Positions 17,101 to 23,346 of a stretch of 43,429 bases of DNA are shown here, one piece after another. Source of the DNA: Anoxybacillus pushchinoensis (lineage in GTDB: Bacteria > Bacillota > Bacilli > Bacillales > Anoxybacillaceae); the NCBI RefSeq assembly GCF_900111795.1, contig NZ_FOJQ01000020.1, positions 1-43,429 on the forward strand. Direction: 5' to 3'. The translations under genes and the position numbers were made by a program. How positions within the stretch are numbered: the stretch's first letter is position 1; each line of letters opens with the position of its first letter. The notes under the pieces are model-generated. The model ran no database searches, was not told the origin of the DNA, and saw only the letters and a list, made by a program, of their open reading frames with translations.

Positions 17101-17746
17101 GTGAAAACGAAAGTTCTTCGTCACGATGTTTATCGATTTGATTCACAATTAAATATAACGTTTTTCCATACTGTGACAATCGTTTTGTAAACTCGAAGTT
17201 TAGTTCAGCTTGAACATGGTTGTAATCCATTACATAAAAAATCACGTCCGCTAAATGGAGGGCGGATTCTGTTGCCAAACGGTGCGCATCGTCTGTTGAA
17301 TCAATTCCTGGCGTATCCATTAATACAATTCCAGATGGGATCGCATCTGTTTCTTGACTAATCTCAATCATATCAATCGCATCGCCGTCCTGACAAAACG
17401 TTTTTATTTCTTCATAGTCATAAGGAGCGGCGTATTCGATCGGCTCGCTATGTTTGTAATACACGCGCGCATATGGCTCACCCGCCTTTACTTTCACTAG
17501 ATTGGCACTCGTTGGAATTGGGCTAGACGGTAAAAGTGGGACACCAACTAATTCATTAATTAAACTAGATTTACCGGCAGAAAAATGCCCACAAAAAGCA
17601 ATGGTAAACTCTCCATGATACACTTTTTTTATTAATTGCTTTGTTTGACTCGCTTGCACGATCCCCCCGATCTTGACAAATTGATCATGAAGTGCGATGA
17701 GGCGATATACCCATTGTTGTAGCGATTCTGCTTTTGTCATTTGCAT
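14120..17746 (-). CDS. dynA: Bacterial double dynamin DynA (YpbR)
   Basis: Large GTPase of 1208 residues made of two fused dynamin units, as in B. subtilis DynA (about 1193 residues), which tethers and fuses membranes and helps repair membrane damage. Unit one: P-loop GHFSAGKSS at residues 53-61, DTPGIDST, switch and NQID. Unit two: P-loop GAFSAGKSS near residue 627, DTPGADS and NAAD. Each is followed by long coiled-coil stalk sequence (for example LQILQQEQKQLEQIIEQYESA). A basic-hydrophobic paddle between stalk parts should bind lipid. No membrane-spanning helix is evident. ypbS follows with overlap; the ypbQ remnant precedes it. Confidence 0.96.
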   Translation of the reverse strand: MQMTKAESLQQWVYRLIALHDQFVKIGGIVQASQTKQLIKKVYHGEFTIAFCGHFSAGKSSLINELVGVPLLPSSPIPTSANLVKVKAGEPYARVYYKHSEPIEYAAPYDYEEIKTFCQDGDAIDMIEISQETDAIPSGIVLMDTPGIDSTDDAHRLATESALHLADVIFYVMDYNHVQAELNFEFTKRLSQYGKTLYLIVNQIDKHRDEELSFSQFARSVDEAFQQWGVTFERIFYTSLKQKGHVYNEFESLKQLLRSLFREKNDRLQQSIHIAVKQIIDDYMQTLTVQQAEEEQNIRQSLSFKNDRELLEKIEEMENMIDHIKKTWSNARQQFEQQLATILDNAYVMPYETREHARAYLEACQPDFKVGFLFTKQKTEEERKRRLRAFYENLHRNIESQLEWHVRDLLKQFYQRYNIHDHELLHRMQQLTIPLSEQWIIERKPNQPLITGDYVLTYTNDVANEMKRLYRDVALQLIDDMIERGKNQQKLNMYERQLNQLIQERSAWEQLKQLARQREHTHQQLQNAIATAKPLSDDVIVPFVHETCTKRIGSQRKENVSYAFETVTEERSIQTAQLANETVEQMIGKLRTVSEMIAPLEGLKQLAKEMNEKVQQLQQRTFTIALFGAFSAGKSSFANALIGEHVLPVSPHPTTATINKIVPPTDEYPHGTVVVQVKTEQQLLNDLQHSLRFFGVQVHSLQEAIEESEKAIRNHAVDAKERVHWAFLQAVVRGYEQMKKNIGQLLTISFQQFHEYVANETKSCFVEWIELYYDCPLTRENIILVDTPGADSVNARHTGVAFNYIKNADAIFFVTYYNHAFSKADREFLIQLGRVKDTFSLDKMFFIINAADLAHTKEELQAVVRYVNDQLLQFGIRHPRLFSLSSKWALAEKNGDTWKHDVLSNSGMSAFEQAFYPFIHHEIGSLAIASARLQMKQARQRLGEYIAEAKQSDDMKRKKLQILQQEQKQLEQIIEQYESAHDVYAIEQELDELVYYIQRRIFFRLPDWFKESFNPSVLHDRQANIKRALHLCLDEFLYSIGFDLAQEMRATSLRMESFMNKRYDLHFMALEKQWKQVHDLIVTKVDLPSFPTIEFPLALEQIDRNIFKKALTLYKNAKSFFEKDEKRYMKEELEKQLREPIAAYIDEQKQRLVAHYSTQWTTAMNRLHRHMREQMNEHFKGLVAALTAQAPIDELQHIYDMIGGMDDE

Positions 17747-17793
17747 TCTTTCCCATACCCCTTTTTAACAATCTACCTCCATTTTACTGTAGT

Positions 17794-18201
17794 TCACAAA
17801 AAAAATACATAAAAAATCCCCTGCTGACTAGGGGATTTTAACAAACATAACGCACGCTCTTCTGCGCGAATACGAACAGATAGTAAGTATGCGTTACATA
17901 TAGTGAAGATGGCAGCCGTCCAATACGCTTGAAACATAAGCGGAATAATAATTAATTCTAACATAACGACAAAGTAATTCGGATGGCGCAACCACCGATA
18001 CGGTCCTTTCCGTATCCTTTCCGCTTCTGGAAATACGATGGTTTTTGTATTCCAATACCGTCCAAGTGAAGCAATAGTCCAAAGACGAAACAGCTGTAAA
18101 ACAATAAATATTTTAAGCAAAATAGACCATAATGATGACGGACGTTTACGCATTCCTTCAAGCAGAAGCGAAACAAAAAATAAGCTGTGCATACCTACCA
18201 T
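17794..18201 (-). pseudogene. ypbQ: ypbQ/bpsB remnant, isoprenylcysteine methyltransferase-like
   Basis: About 125 residues resemble the C-terminal two-thirds of YpbQ (BpsB), an ICMT-like methyltransferase that modifies alkylpyrones made by the polyketide synthase BpsA. Visible blocks are LWTIASLGRYWNTKTIVFP, RIRKGPYRWLRHPNYFVV and RIRAEERAL. In-frame similarity starts before the ATG (RRNRHFKY), but a stop at about 18254 cuts it off from a usual N-terminus with the first membrane helix. The C-terminus is also altered: after EERAL it reads into the terminator hairpin. The usual length is about 168. The neighbour bpsA is absent here. I infer a deletion and loss of the pathway. Confidence 0.65.
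17811..17839. terminator. Terminator at the end of the ypbQ remnant
   Basis: Stem AATCCCC/GGGGATT with A-run and T-run on either side; it lies inside the 3' end of the remnant's open frame. Confidence 0.8.
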
Positions 18202-18205
18202 ATAT

Positions 18206-18319
18206 TTAAAATGACGATTGCGGCGTTGAAGATCGCATTGAATGTGTGACAGCTAAAATGGCTGCATATTGTTTTTGAATTTTTGCTTTTTCTGTTGTAA
18301 AATGAAAGCGCTCTTGCAT
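18206..18319 (-). CDS. Unrecognised 37-codon ORF upstream of the ypbQ remnant
   Basis: Not recognised. An ATG eight bases after AAAGGAGA opens a 37-residue frame, MQERFHFTTEKAKIQKQYAA followed by ILAVTHSMRSSTPQSSF. It overlaps out of frame the extra upstream codons of ypbQ. The strong ribosome site suggests a genuine start, but the last dozen residues look like the ypbQ region read in the wrong frame. The best guess is the truncated head of a lost gene, fused by deletion to the ypbQ remnant; a leader peptide is an alternative. Confidence 0.4.
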   Translation of the reverse strand: MQERFHFTTEKAKIQKQYAAILAVTHSMRSSTPQSSF

Positions 18320-18501
18320 GGGGATTCTCCTTTCGAATGTTTGGTCGCACTTTCATTCTACAGGAGATCCGCAGGCAAGGGCTATTTTTATGCTTACTCG
18401 ATTTTATCTAGCACCACGGGTTTTCCTATAAATAAAATAGAAAAGCTTTCCCCAATATAACCATGAGGAAAGCTTTCGACGTTTTGAAAGGAGGTATGTT
18501 G

Positions 18502-18684
18502 TTGTGCACTTTCATTATAACGCAATTTATTGTTTCGTCACAAGGAATTACAATTGATATTACACCTCCAACCGTCCTCGTTGGCCAAACAAAAATTTAC
18601 GGCTTTGATAAAGCTTTTCGTGTACCAATCTACTTTGAAAACAAAGGGGGATTACAACTTATTTTAACAATTGATAATGAGTAG
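18502..18684 (+). CDS. Small probable exported or anchored hypothetical protein
   Basis: Not recognised. The TTG at 18502 is seven bases after AAAGGAGG; the in-frame ATG at 18496 is too close to that site. The product (about 60 residues) starts with a hydrophobic stretch, LCTFIITQFIVSSQG, then a polar, beta-rich part DITPPTVLVGQTKIYGFDKA and ends LQLILTIDNE. This looks like a short signal-anchored extracytoplasmic peptide. A strong terminator follows. An inverted repeat (AAAGCTTTCC/GGAAAGCTTT, 18442-18476) lies just upstream and could terminate something or act in its leader. Confidence 0.5.
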   Translation: MCTFIITQFIVSSQGITIDITPPTVLVGQTKIYGFDKAFRVPIYFENKGGLQLILTIDNE

Positions 18685-18687
18685 ATG

Positions 18688-18721
18688 AACGAAGCTTGCG
18701 CATGTAAGCTTCGTTTTTTAT
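18688..18721 (+). terminator. Terminator after the small hypothetical gene
   Basis: Ten-base perfect stem AACGAAGCTT/AAGCTTCGTT followed by TTTTTATT. Confidence 0.9.
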
Positions 18722-18781
18722 TACGTCATATCCATCTTTTTCTAAACATTTCACACTTTTTTCACAACCTCACAAAATTCA

Positions 18782-18824
18782 TGTGACAAAAGTCACAGCT
18801 ATACCTTATTTTTACGGTTATGAT
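18782..18824 (+). promoter_or_regulatory. Fnr-type promoter of the ba3 oxidase operon
   Basis: A perfect TGTGA-N6-TCACA palindrome (18782-18797) is centred near 18789.5. A -10 box TATGAT sits at 18819-18824, so a start about seven bases later (18831) would put the box centre at -41.5, the class II activator position. This is the consensus for B. subtilis Fnr (and Crp-family proteins generally). Activation under oxygen limitation is inferred. Confidence 0.75.
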
Positions 18825-18843
18825 GATGATAAAGTAACGAATG

Positions 18844-18891
18844 AACAATTTGTGAAACATGTTAAGAAAGCGTTTCATTTCACAAATTGTT
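18844..18891 (+). promoter_or_regulatory. Long inverted repeat in the oxidase operon leader
   Basis: Perfect 14-base arms AACAATTTGTGAAA and TTTCACAAATTGTT (18844-18857, 18878-18891) are separated by 20 bases. The repeat lies in the predicted untranslated leader, 60 bases before the first gene. No T-run follows, so it is not an ordinary terminator. Each arm holds a TGTGA half site. It may be a second operator or an RNA hairpin. Confidence 0.6.
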
Positions 18892-18951
18892 TTATATGAT
18901 GTAAGTGTATACATTTCTATTTAAGGTTTATTTAGGAAGGGGGTAGTGAAG

Positions 18952-19101
18952 ATGAAAACGCAATTAAACACAAACACCCCAAAAACAAAGGTGGAAAAAG
19001 AACCTGTGTTAAAAGGAACGCTTGCTTCCGTTTTGTTTTTGGGATTTTTCCTCATTTTCACGTGGGTAAGTGTGTATTTCTTGTTTTTAAATCGTTTGTA
19101 G
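18952..19101 (+). CDS. ba3-type cytochrome oxidase small subunit (subunit IIa-like)
   Basis: Peptide of 49 residues with a polar N-terminus (MKTQLNTNTPKTKVEKEPVL) and a single membrane helix (GTLASVLFLGFFLIFTWVSVYFLF). This is the layout of the one-helix subunit IIa that accompanies ba3 oxidases of Thermus and Geobacillus. Ribosome site AGGAAGGGGG precedes the ATG. The next gene starts 21 bases after its stop with its own GAAAGGAG. It presumably supplies the helix missing from the short subunit II. Confidence 0.8.
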   Translation: MKTQLNTNTPKTKVEKEPVLKGTLASVLFLGFFLIFTWVSVYFLFLNRL

Positions 19102-19122
19102 AGAGAAAGGAGACGAGGCGTT

Positions 19123-19596
19123 ATGCACATGCACAAGTATGAAAAAATCTGGCTATTTTTCGGCATCGGTTCACTATTTTTATTTTTAGCTGTCTTAGGC
19201 GTCGGTGCATTTGCACAAGGCACACAGCCACCAAGCTGTTTAGTAACAATCGACCCAGAGAAAGTGGATGAAACGCCGCCATTTAATCAGCCAGGGCTTG
19301 TCAAAAAGGGAGATAATGAATACGAGTTAAATATGATCTCTACTGCATTTGCCTATATACCAAACGAAGTTGAAATTCCTAAAGGTGCGAAAGTAACAAT
19401 TAACGTTACAACAAAGGATGTCATTCACGGGTTTCAAATAGCTGGAACGAACGTAAATATGATGGTTGAGCCAGGCTATGTGAGCAGCTATACGCAAACG
19501 TTCGATAAAGTTGGCGAGTATGTTATTTTATGTAACGAATATTGCGGAGCTGGTCATCATTTAATGACGGCGAAAGTGAAGGTGGTTGAACAATGA
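19123..19596 (+). CDS. cbaB: ba3-type cytochrome c oxidase subunit II
   Basis: Copper-A subunit of 157 residues that takes electrons from cytochrome c outside the membrane. One N-terminal membrane helix (IWLFFGIGSLFLFLAVLGVGAF) anchors a cupredoxin domain. The CuA ligands are visible: H in KDVIHGFQI and C-NEY-C-GAGHHLM (two Cys, His and Met). It is shorter than aa3-type subunit II, as in B-type (ba3) enzymes. Its stop overlaps the start of cbaA (ATGA). Confidence 0.93.
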   Translation: MHMHKYEKIWLFFGIGSLFLFLAVLGVGAFAQGTQPPSCLVTIDPEKVDETPPFNQPGLVKKGDNEYELNMISTAFAYIPNEVEIPKGAKVTINVTTKDVIHGFQIAGTNVNMMVEPGYVSSYTQTFDKVGEYVILCNEYCGAGHHLMTAKVKVVEQ

Positions 19597-21242
19597 TGAA
19601 CGGAACATGGAAAGTAGACGCTCGTGATGGCAAATTAGCAATGGCACATATTTATGTCGCTTTCGTTGCTCTTGCACTAGGGGGACTCGCTGGTCTATTA
19701 CAAGTGCTTGTACGATCAGGAAAATTTGAATTACCAGCAGGCATTAGCTATTATACGATTTTAACAACCCACGGTGTGTTACTCGGACTCGTTTTAACTA
19801 CATTCTTTATCATTGGTTTTCAATTTTCAGCTATAAGCCGTACGGCTGGAACGCTTTCTGATCGCATTCGCTTTTGGGGTTGGGTCGGCTTTTGGCTCAT
19901 GACAATCGGTACAGCCATTACTGCTTTTTACATTTTAATTGGTGAAGCTTCTGTTTTATATACGTTTTATGCACCTTTACAAGCACATGCAGGATTTTAT
20001 ATCGGTTTAACACTTGTCGTCGTTGGTAGCTGGATTAGTGGCTTTGCAACATTTGCTCATTATGCGAAATGGAAAAAAGCCCACCCGGGTCAAGTGAGCC
20101 CACTACTTACATTTATGTCTGTTGTGAATATGATTTTATGGCTCATTTGCTCGCTCGGTGTAGCAGCAACTGTATTATTCCAATTCATTCCTTGGTCGTT
20201 AGGTTATGTCGATCGCATTAACGTACTTGTGAGCCGAACATTGTTCTGGTACTTTGGTCACCCGCTCGTCTATTTCTGGTTATTGCCTGCATATATGATT
20301 TGGTATGCGATTATCCCAAAAATTATTGGCGGAAAAATGTTTTCTGACTCACTTGCTCGCATGTCGTTCATTTTATTCTTAATTTTCTCGATTCCTGTCG
20401 GTTTCCACCATCAACTCGTGGAACCTGGAATCGATCCAGCTTGGAAATACTTACAAGTTGTCTTAACGTTTATGGTCGTTATTCCATCACTCATGACCGC
20501 GTTTTCGATGTTTGCAACATTTGAAATGTATGGACGCTCAAAAGGAGCGACAGGATTATTCGGATGGTTACGAAAATTACCATGGGGTGATGCCCGCTTC
20601 TTTGCACCATTTATCGGTATGTTGTTCTTTATCCCTGCCGGTGCTGGTGGTCTTGTAAACGCATCATACCAATTAAACCAAGTCGTTCATAACACAACTT
20701 GGGTAACTGGTCACTTCCATTTAACGTTAGCTACAACGGTTGTTTTGACATTTTTTGGCGCAGCATATTGGCTCATCCCGCACTTAACGGGACGTGTCAT
20801 GACAAAAGCGATGAACCGTTTGGCGATCATTCAAACAATTGTTTGGTCTATCGGTATGATCTTTATGTCTGGTGCTATGCATTTTGCAGGACTACTCGGT
20901 GCCCCACGTCGTTCAGCGTTTTCGACATACGGTGATGCACCACAAGCGCTTGAGTGGATTCCTTATCAAATCGCTCAAGCCGTTGGAGGAACGATCTTGT
21001 TTATCGGTATTATTCTCGTGCTCATTATCGTTACAAACTTAGCATTTTTCGCACCAAAAGGTGAAACAGAGTTCCCTGTGGCAGAAGTTGCTGAACAAGC
21101 CGAACGTACACCTCTTGTATTCGAAAACTGGAAATTATGGATTGGCATTGCGGTTGTCCTTATTTTAATCGCATATACCGTCCCATTTATCGATATGATT
21201 CAAAATGCACCTCCTGGCTCAAAAGGATTTAAACTTTGGTAA
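19593..21242 (+). CDS. cbaA: ba3-type cytochrome c oxidase subunit I
   Basis: Catalytic subunit of 549 residues, a heme-copper oxidase of the B (ba3) family that reduces oxygen to water and pumps protons. It has about thirteen membrane helices. Key parts: ILTTHGVLLGLV (low-spin heme His), WYFGHPLVYFWLLPAYMIWY (CuB His, with Tyr), FHHQLVEPG (two CuB His) and TTWVTGHFHLTLA (heme His pair). High-affinity ba3 enzymes suit low oxygen. ATG at 19593 overlaps the cbaB stop. The terminator hairpin after its stop now holds an insertion. Confidence 0.95.
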   Translation: MMNGTWKVDARDGKLAMAHIYVAFVALALGGLAGLLQVLVRSGKFELPAGISYYTILTTHGVLLGLVLTTFFIIGFQFSAISRTAGTLSDRIRFWGWVGFWLMTIGTAITAFYILIGEASVLYTFYAPLQAHAGFYIGLTLVVVGSWISGFATFAHYAKWKKAHPGQVSPLLTFMSVVNMILWLICSLGVAATVLFQFIPWSLGYVDRINVLVSRTLFWYFGHPLVYFWLLPAYMIWYAIIPKIIGGKMFSDSLARMSFILFLIFSIPVGFHHQLVEPGIDPAWKYLQVVLTFMVVIPSLMTAFSMFATFEMYGRSKGATGLFGWLRKLPWGDARFFAPFIGMLFFIPAGAGGLVNASYQLNQVVHNTTWVTGHFHLTLATTVVLTFFGAAYWLIPHLTGRVMTKAMNRLAIIQTIVWSIGMIFMSGAMHFAGLLGAPRRSAFSTYGDAPQALEWIPYQIAQAVGGTILFIGIILVLIIVTNLAFFAPKGETEFPVAEVAEQAERTPLVFENWKLWIGIAVVLILIAYTVPFIDMIQNAPPGSKGFKLW

Positions 21243-21246
21243 AAAA

Positions 21247-21264
21247 ACCGGGCGAATGCCCGGT
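21247..21264. repeat. Left copy of the 18-base target duplication (old terminator stem)
   Basis: ACCGGGCGAATGCCCGGT is itself a perfect hairpin, and a near-identical copy flanks the other side of the relic element at 21757-21774 (one mismatch). A hairpin following cbaA was thus duplicated on insertion. Confidence 0.85.
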
Positions 21265-21756
21265 CAGACTGTTGACAAAATGGTTGTAAGGCAATTGCCT
21301 TACAACCATTTTATTCCATTTTGATATTTATTTTCCTCGATGAACCGACGAAAATAACGACATACATAAGTGAAAAAGAGGGGAGATGCCCATTCTCCAT
21401 AGGTAGTTTGCTAATTTCTTTAAATTCATCGCAGCACAAACAAGCATCGCCTGCATCTGGTTTCTTTCCAATCCACGGTAATTCGTCCAGCGCAGACCAT
21501 GCTTCTCTTTCAAATCTGCAAAATTTCGTTCGATTGTCTCTTTTCTCCTCTCATACAATTCTCGATGCTCCGACACATATCGTAAGTGCTCGGCTTCTTC
21601 GTAGTAATCTTGCCAAACATGGCATGTGACCACTTTTTGCTGTTGTTTACATATGTATCCAGTCTTCTTGGTGACGTTGAAGCATCCGATTCCCCCTCCT
21701 ATAAATACCCTTACACCTATATATTAAAACAGCTTGTCGACTTTGTCGACAAGCTG
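21265..21756 (-). mobile_element. Internally deleted IS1182-type relic
   Basis: A 492-base element bounded by imperfect inverted ends: CAGACTGTTGACAAA on the left and CAGCTTGTCGACAAA on the other strand at the right. Just inside the left end lies a 36-base perfect palindrome (21277-21312). Only the C-terminal part of the transposase remains, so it cannot move by itself. The flanking direct repeats are copies of a terminator hairpin, and members of the IS1182 family are known to insert into stem-loop sites. Confidence 0.8.
21328..21690 (-). pseudogene. IS1182 family transposase, C-terminal fragment
   Basis: About 120 residues of an IS1182-type DDE transposase. Characteristic are GYICKQQQKVVTCHVWQDYY, then the last catalytic region ETIERNFADLKEKHGLRWT (the Glu of DDE) and RNQMQAMLVCAAMNLKKLA. 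The first two catalytic Asp are missing with the rest of the gene. The open frame begins a short distance from the element's right end, showing internal deletion rather than a promoter loss. Confidence 0.85.
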
Positions 21757-21774
21757 ACCGGGCGAATGCCCGAT
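21757..21774. repeat. Right copy of the target duplication
   Basis: ACCGGGCGAATGCCCGAT, one base different from the copy at 21247-21264. Followed by TTTTTT, it still reads as a terminator, and it adjoins the convergent ypwA stop. Confidence 0.85.
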
Positions 21775-21777
21775 TTT

Positions 21778-23292
21778 TTATAGTCGGTAAATATGTTTAT
21801 ATTTTTCCTCTAAATAGCGGATTAAGTACGTTGGATTTAAACCTTCCCCTGTCACGTCTCGCAACATATCAAGTGGCTTTTTTGTCTTTCCATATTGGTG
21901 AATATGCTTTGTAAGCCACTCACGAATACAAACAAGTTCCCCATTTTCAAGCAGTTGTTCAAAATTTGGTAAATCTTTTTCAAGTGCATGTTTAAACTGT
22001 GCTGCATACATATATCCAAGCGCATACGATGGAAAATAGCCAAAACTTCCTCCCGCCCAATGCACATCTTGTAAAATCCCTTCCGCGTCACGCTCTGGGC
22101 GAATACCTAAGTACGATTCATATTTCTCATTCCAAATATATGGTAGATCTTTTACTTCGACTTCACCATCAAATAGTGCTTTTTCTATTTCATATCGAAC
22201 GATAATATGCAATGGATACGTAAGTTCATCAGCTTCAATGCGAATAAGCGACGGCTTCGACTCATTAATCGCCCGATAAAAATCATCTAATGAAATGTGG
22301 GCGAAATGTGGAGCATATTGTTGTAACAAGCTGTAATATCGCTTCCAAAACGAATAATGGCGGGCAATAAAGTTTTCATAAAAGAGCGACTGCGATTCAT
22401 GAATGCCCATTGACGTACCGTCATAAAGCGGTGTACATGCTAAATCTTTAGAAATATTTTGTTCATACAAAGCATGGCCACATTCATGGATTGTACCAAA
22501 TACTGCTGTACGAAAATCGTTTTCATCATACTTCGTTGTAATGCGAACATCACCATTATTTAGCGTAATAGCGAACGGATGAACTGTCTCATCGAGCCGC
22601 CCAGCATCAAAGTCGTATCCTAATTCTTTTAAAAGCGCTAAGCTAAACGCCCGTTGCTTTTCTTTTGGAAACGGCTGAAATAAAAAGCTCGTATCCGGTT
22701 TGTGACGTGACTGATTTATTTGTTGAACGAGCGGAACGATATGATCGCGCAATGTTGAAAAAACACGATCTAGCAAATCAACGGTTACACCCGGCTCATA
22801 TAAATCTAATAACGTATTGTACGGATGTCCGTTTGTCCCCCAATATGTAACAAATCGCTTTGTAAAATCGACAAGCTGTTTTAAATACGGTTCAAAAAGC
22901 GAAAAATCAGATTTTGCTTTTGCTTCCTCCCATACACTTTCCGCTTTCGATTGTAAAACGACATATTGCTTATATTCGTCAGCGGGGATTTTTTTATTAC
23001 GCTCGTATTCTTTTTGGCATTCCTCTAACGTATAACGAGCAACAAGCGACAATTGTTCTTGTACCGATTTAGCGGAAAGTTCTGCAATATAGGCAGCCAT
23101 TTGTTCGGAAGTTGACATATAAAACGCCTCTTGCGACAGCATTCCAATCACTTCAGAGCGTTGTTCAACCCCTTTTTTCGGTGCCCCAGTGCGCAAATCC
23201 CAATACATGAGAGAAATGGCTTCTTTATATGCCATCATTTTTTTGACGTACTGCAAAAATTGCTTTTCCACTTCTTGAATGTTTTTTTGCAT
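21778..23292 (-). CDS. ypwA: M32 family metallocarboxypeptidase (YpwA)
   Basis: Cytoplasmic thermostable carboxypeptidase of 504 residues, releasing C-terminal residues from peptides. The zinc motif HEXXH is HECGH in TIHECGHALYEQN, followed downstream by the third ligand Glu in the M32 block HESQSLFYEN. Other M32 signatures are DVRITTKYDEN, RIEADELTYPLHIIVRYEIE and VHWAGGSFGYFPSYALG. All active-site elements are present and the length is usual. Ribosome site GGAAGGACATG lies upstream. The order with ypvA matches B. subtilis. Confidence 0.96.
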   Translation of the reverse strand: MQKNIQEVEKQFLQYVKKMMAYKEAISLMYWDLRTGAPKKGVEQRSEVIGMLSQEAFYMSTSEQMAAYIAELSAKSVQEQLSLVARYTLEECQKEYERNKKIPADEYKQYVVLQSKAESVWEEAKAKSDFSLFEPYLKQLVDFTKRFVTYWGTNGHPYNTLLDLYEPGVTVDLLDRVFSTLRDHIVPLVQQINQSRHKPDTSFLFQPFPKEKQRAFSLALLKELGYDFDAGRLDETVHPFAITLNNGDVRITTKYDENDFRTAVFGTIHECGHALYEQNISKDLACTPLYDGTSMGIHESQSLFYENFIARHYSFWKRYYSLLQQYAPHFAHISLDDFYRAINESKPSLIRIEADELTYPLHIIVRYEIEKALFDGEVEVKDLPYIWNEKYESYLGIRPERDAEGILQDVHWAGGSFGYFPSYALGYMYAAQFKHALEKDLPNFEQLLENGELVCIREWLTKHIHQYGKTKKPLDMLRDVTGEGLNPTYLIRYLEEKYKHIYRL

Positions 23293-23346
23293 GTCCTTCC
23301 CTCCATTCCGTTGTATTGTTATTCTACAATATTTACAAATATTCCT

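Noticed and set aside
18269-18460. 63-codon plus-strand frame
   Set aside because: No ribosome site, no family, and it opposes a frame with a good site.
21733-21756. Stand-alone terminator at the right end of the relic
   Set aside because: The inverted repeat here is the element's own end; the terminator proper is the duplicated hairpin next to it.
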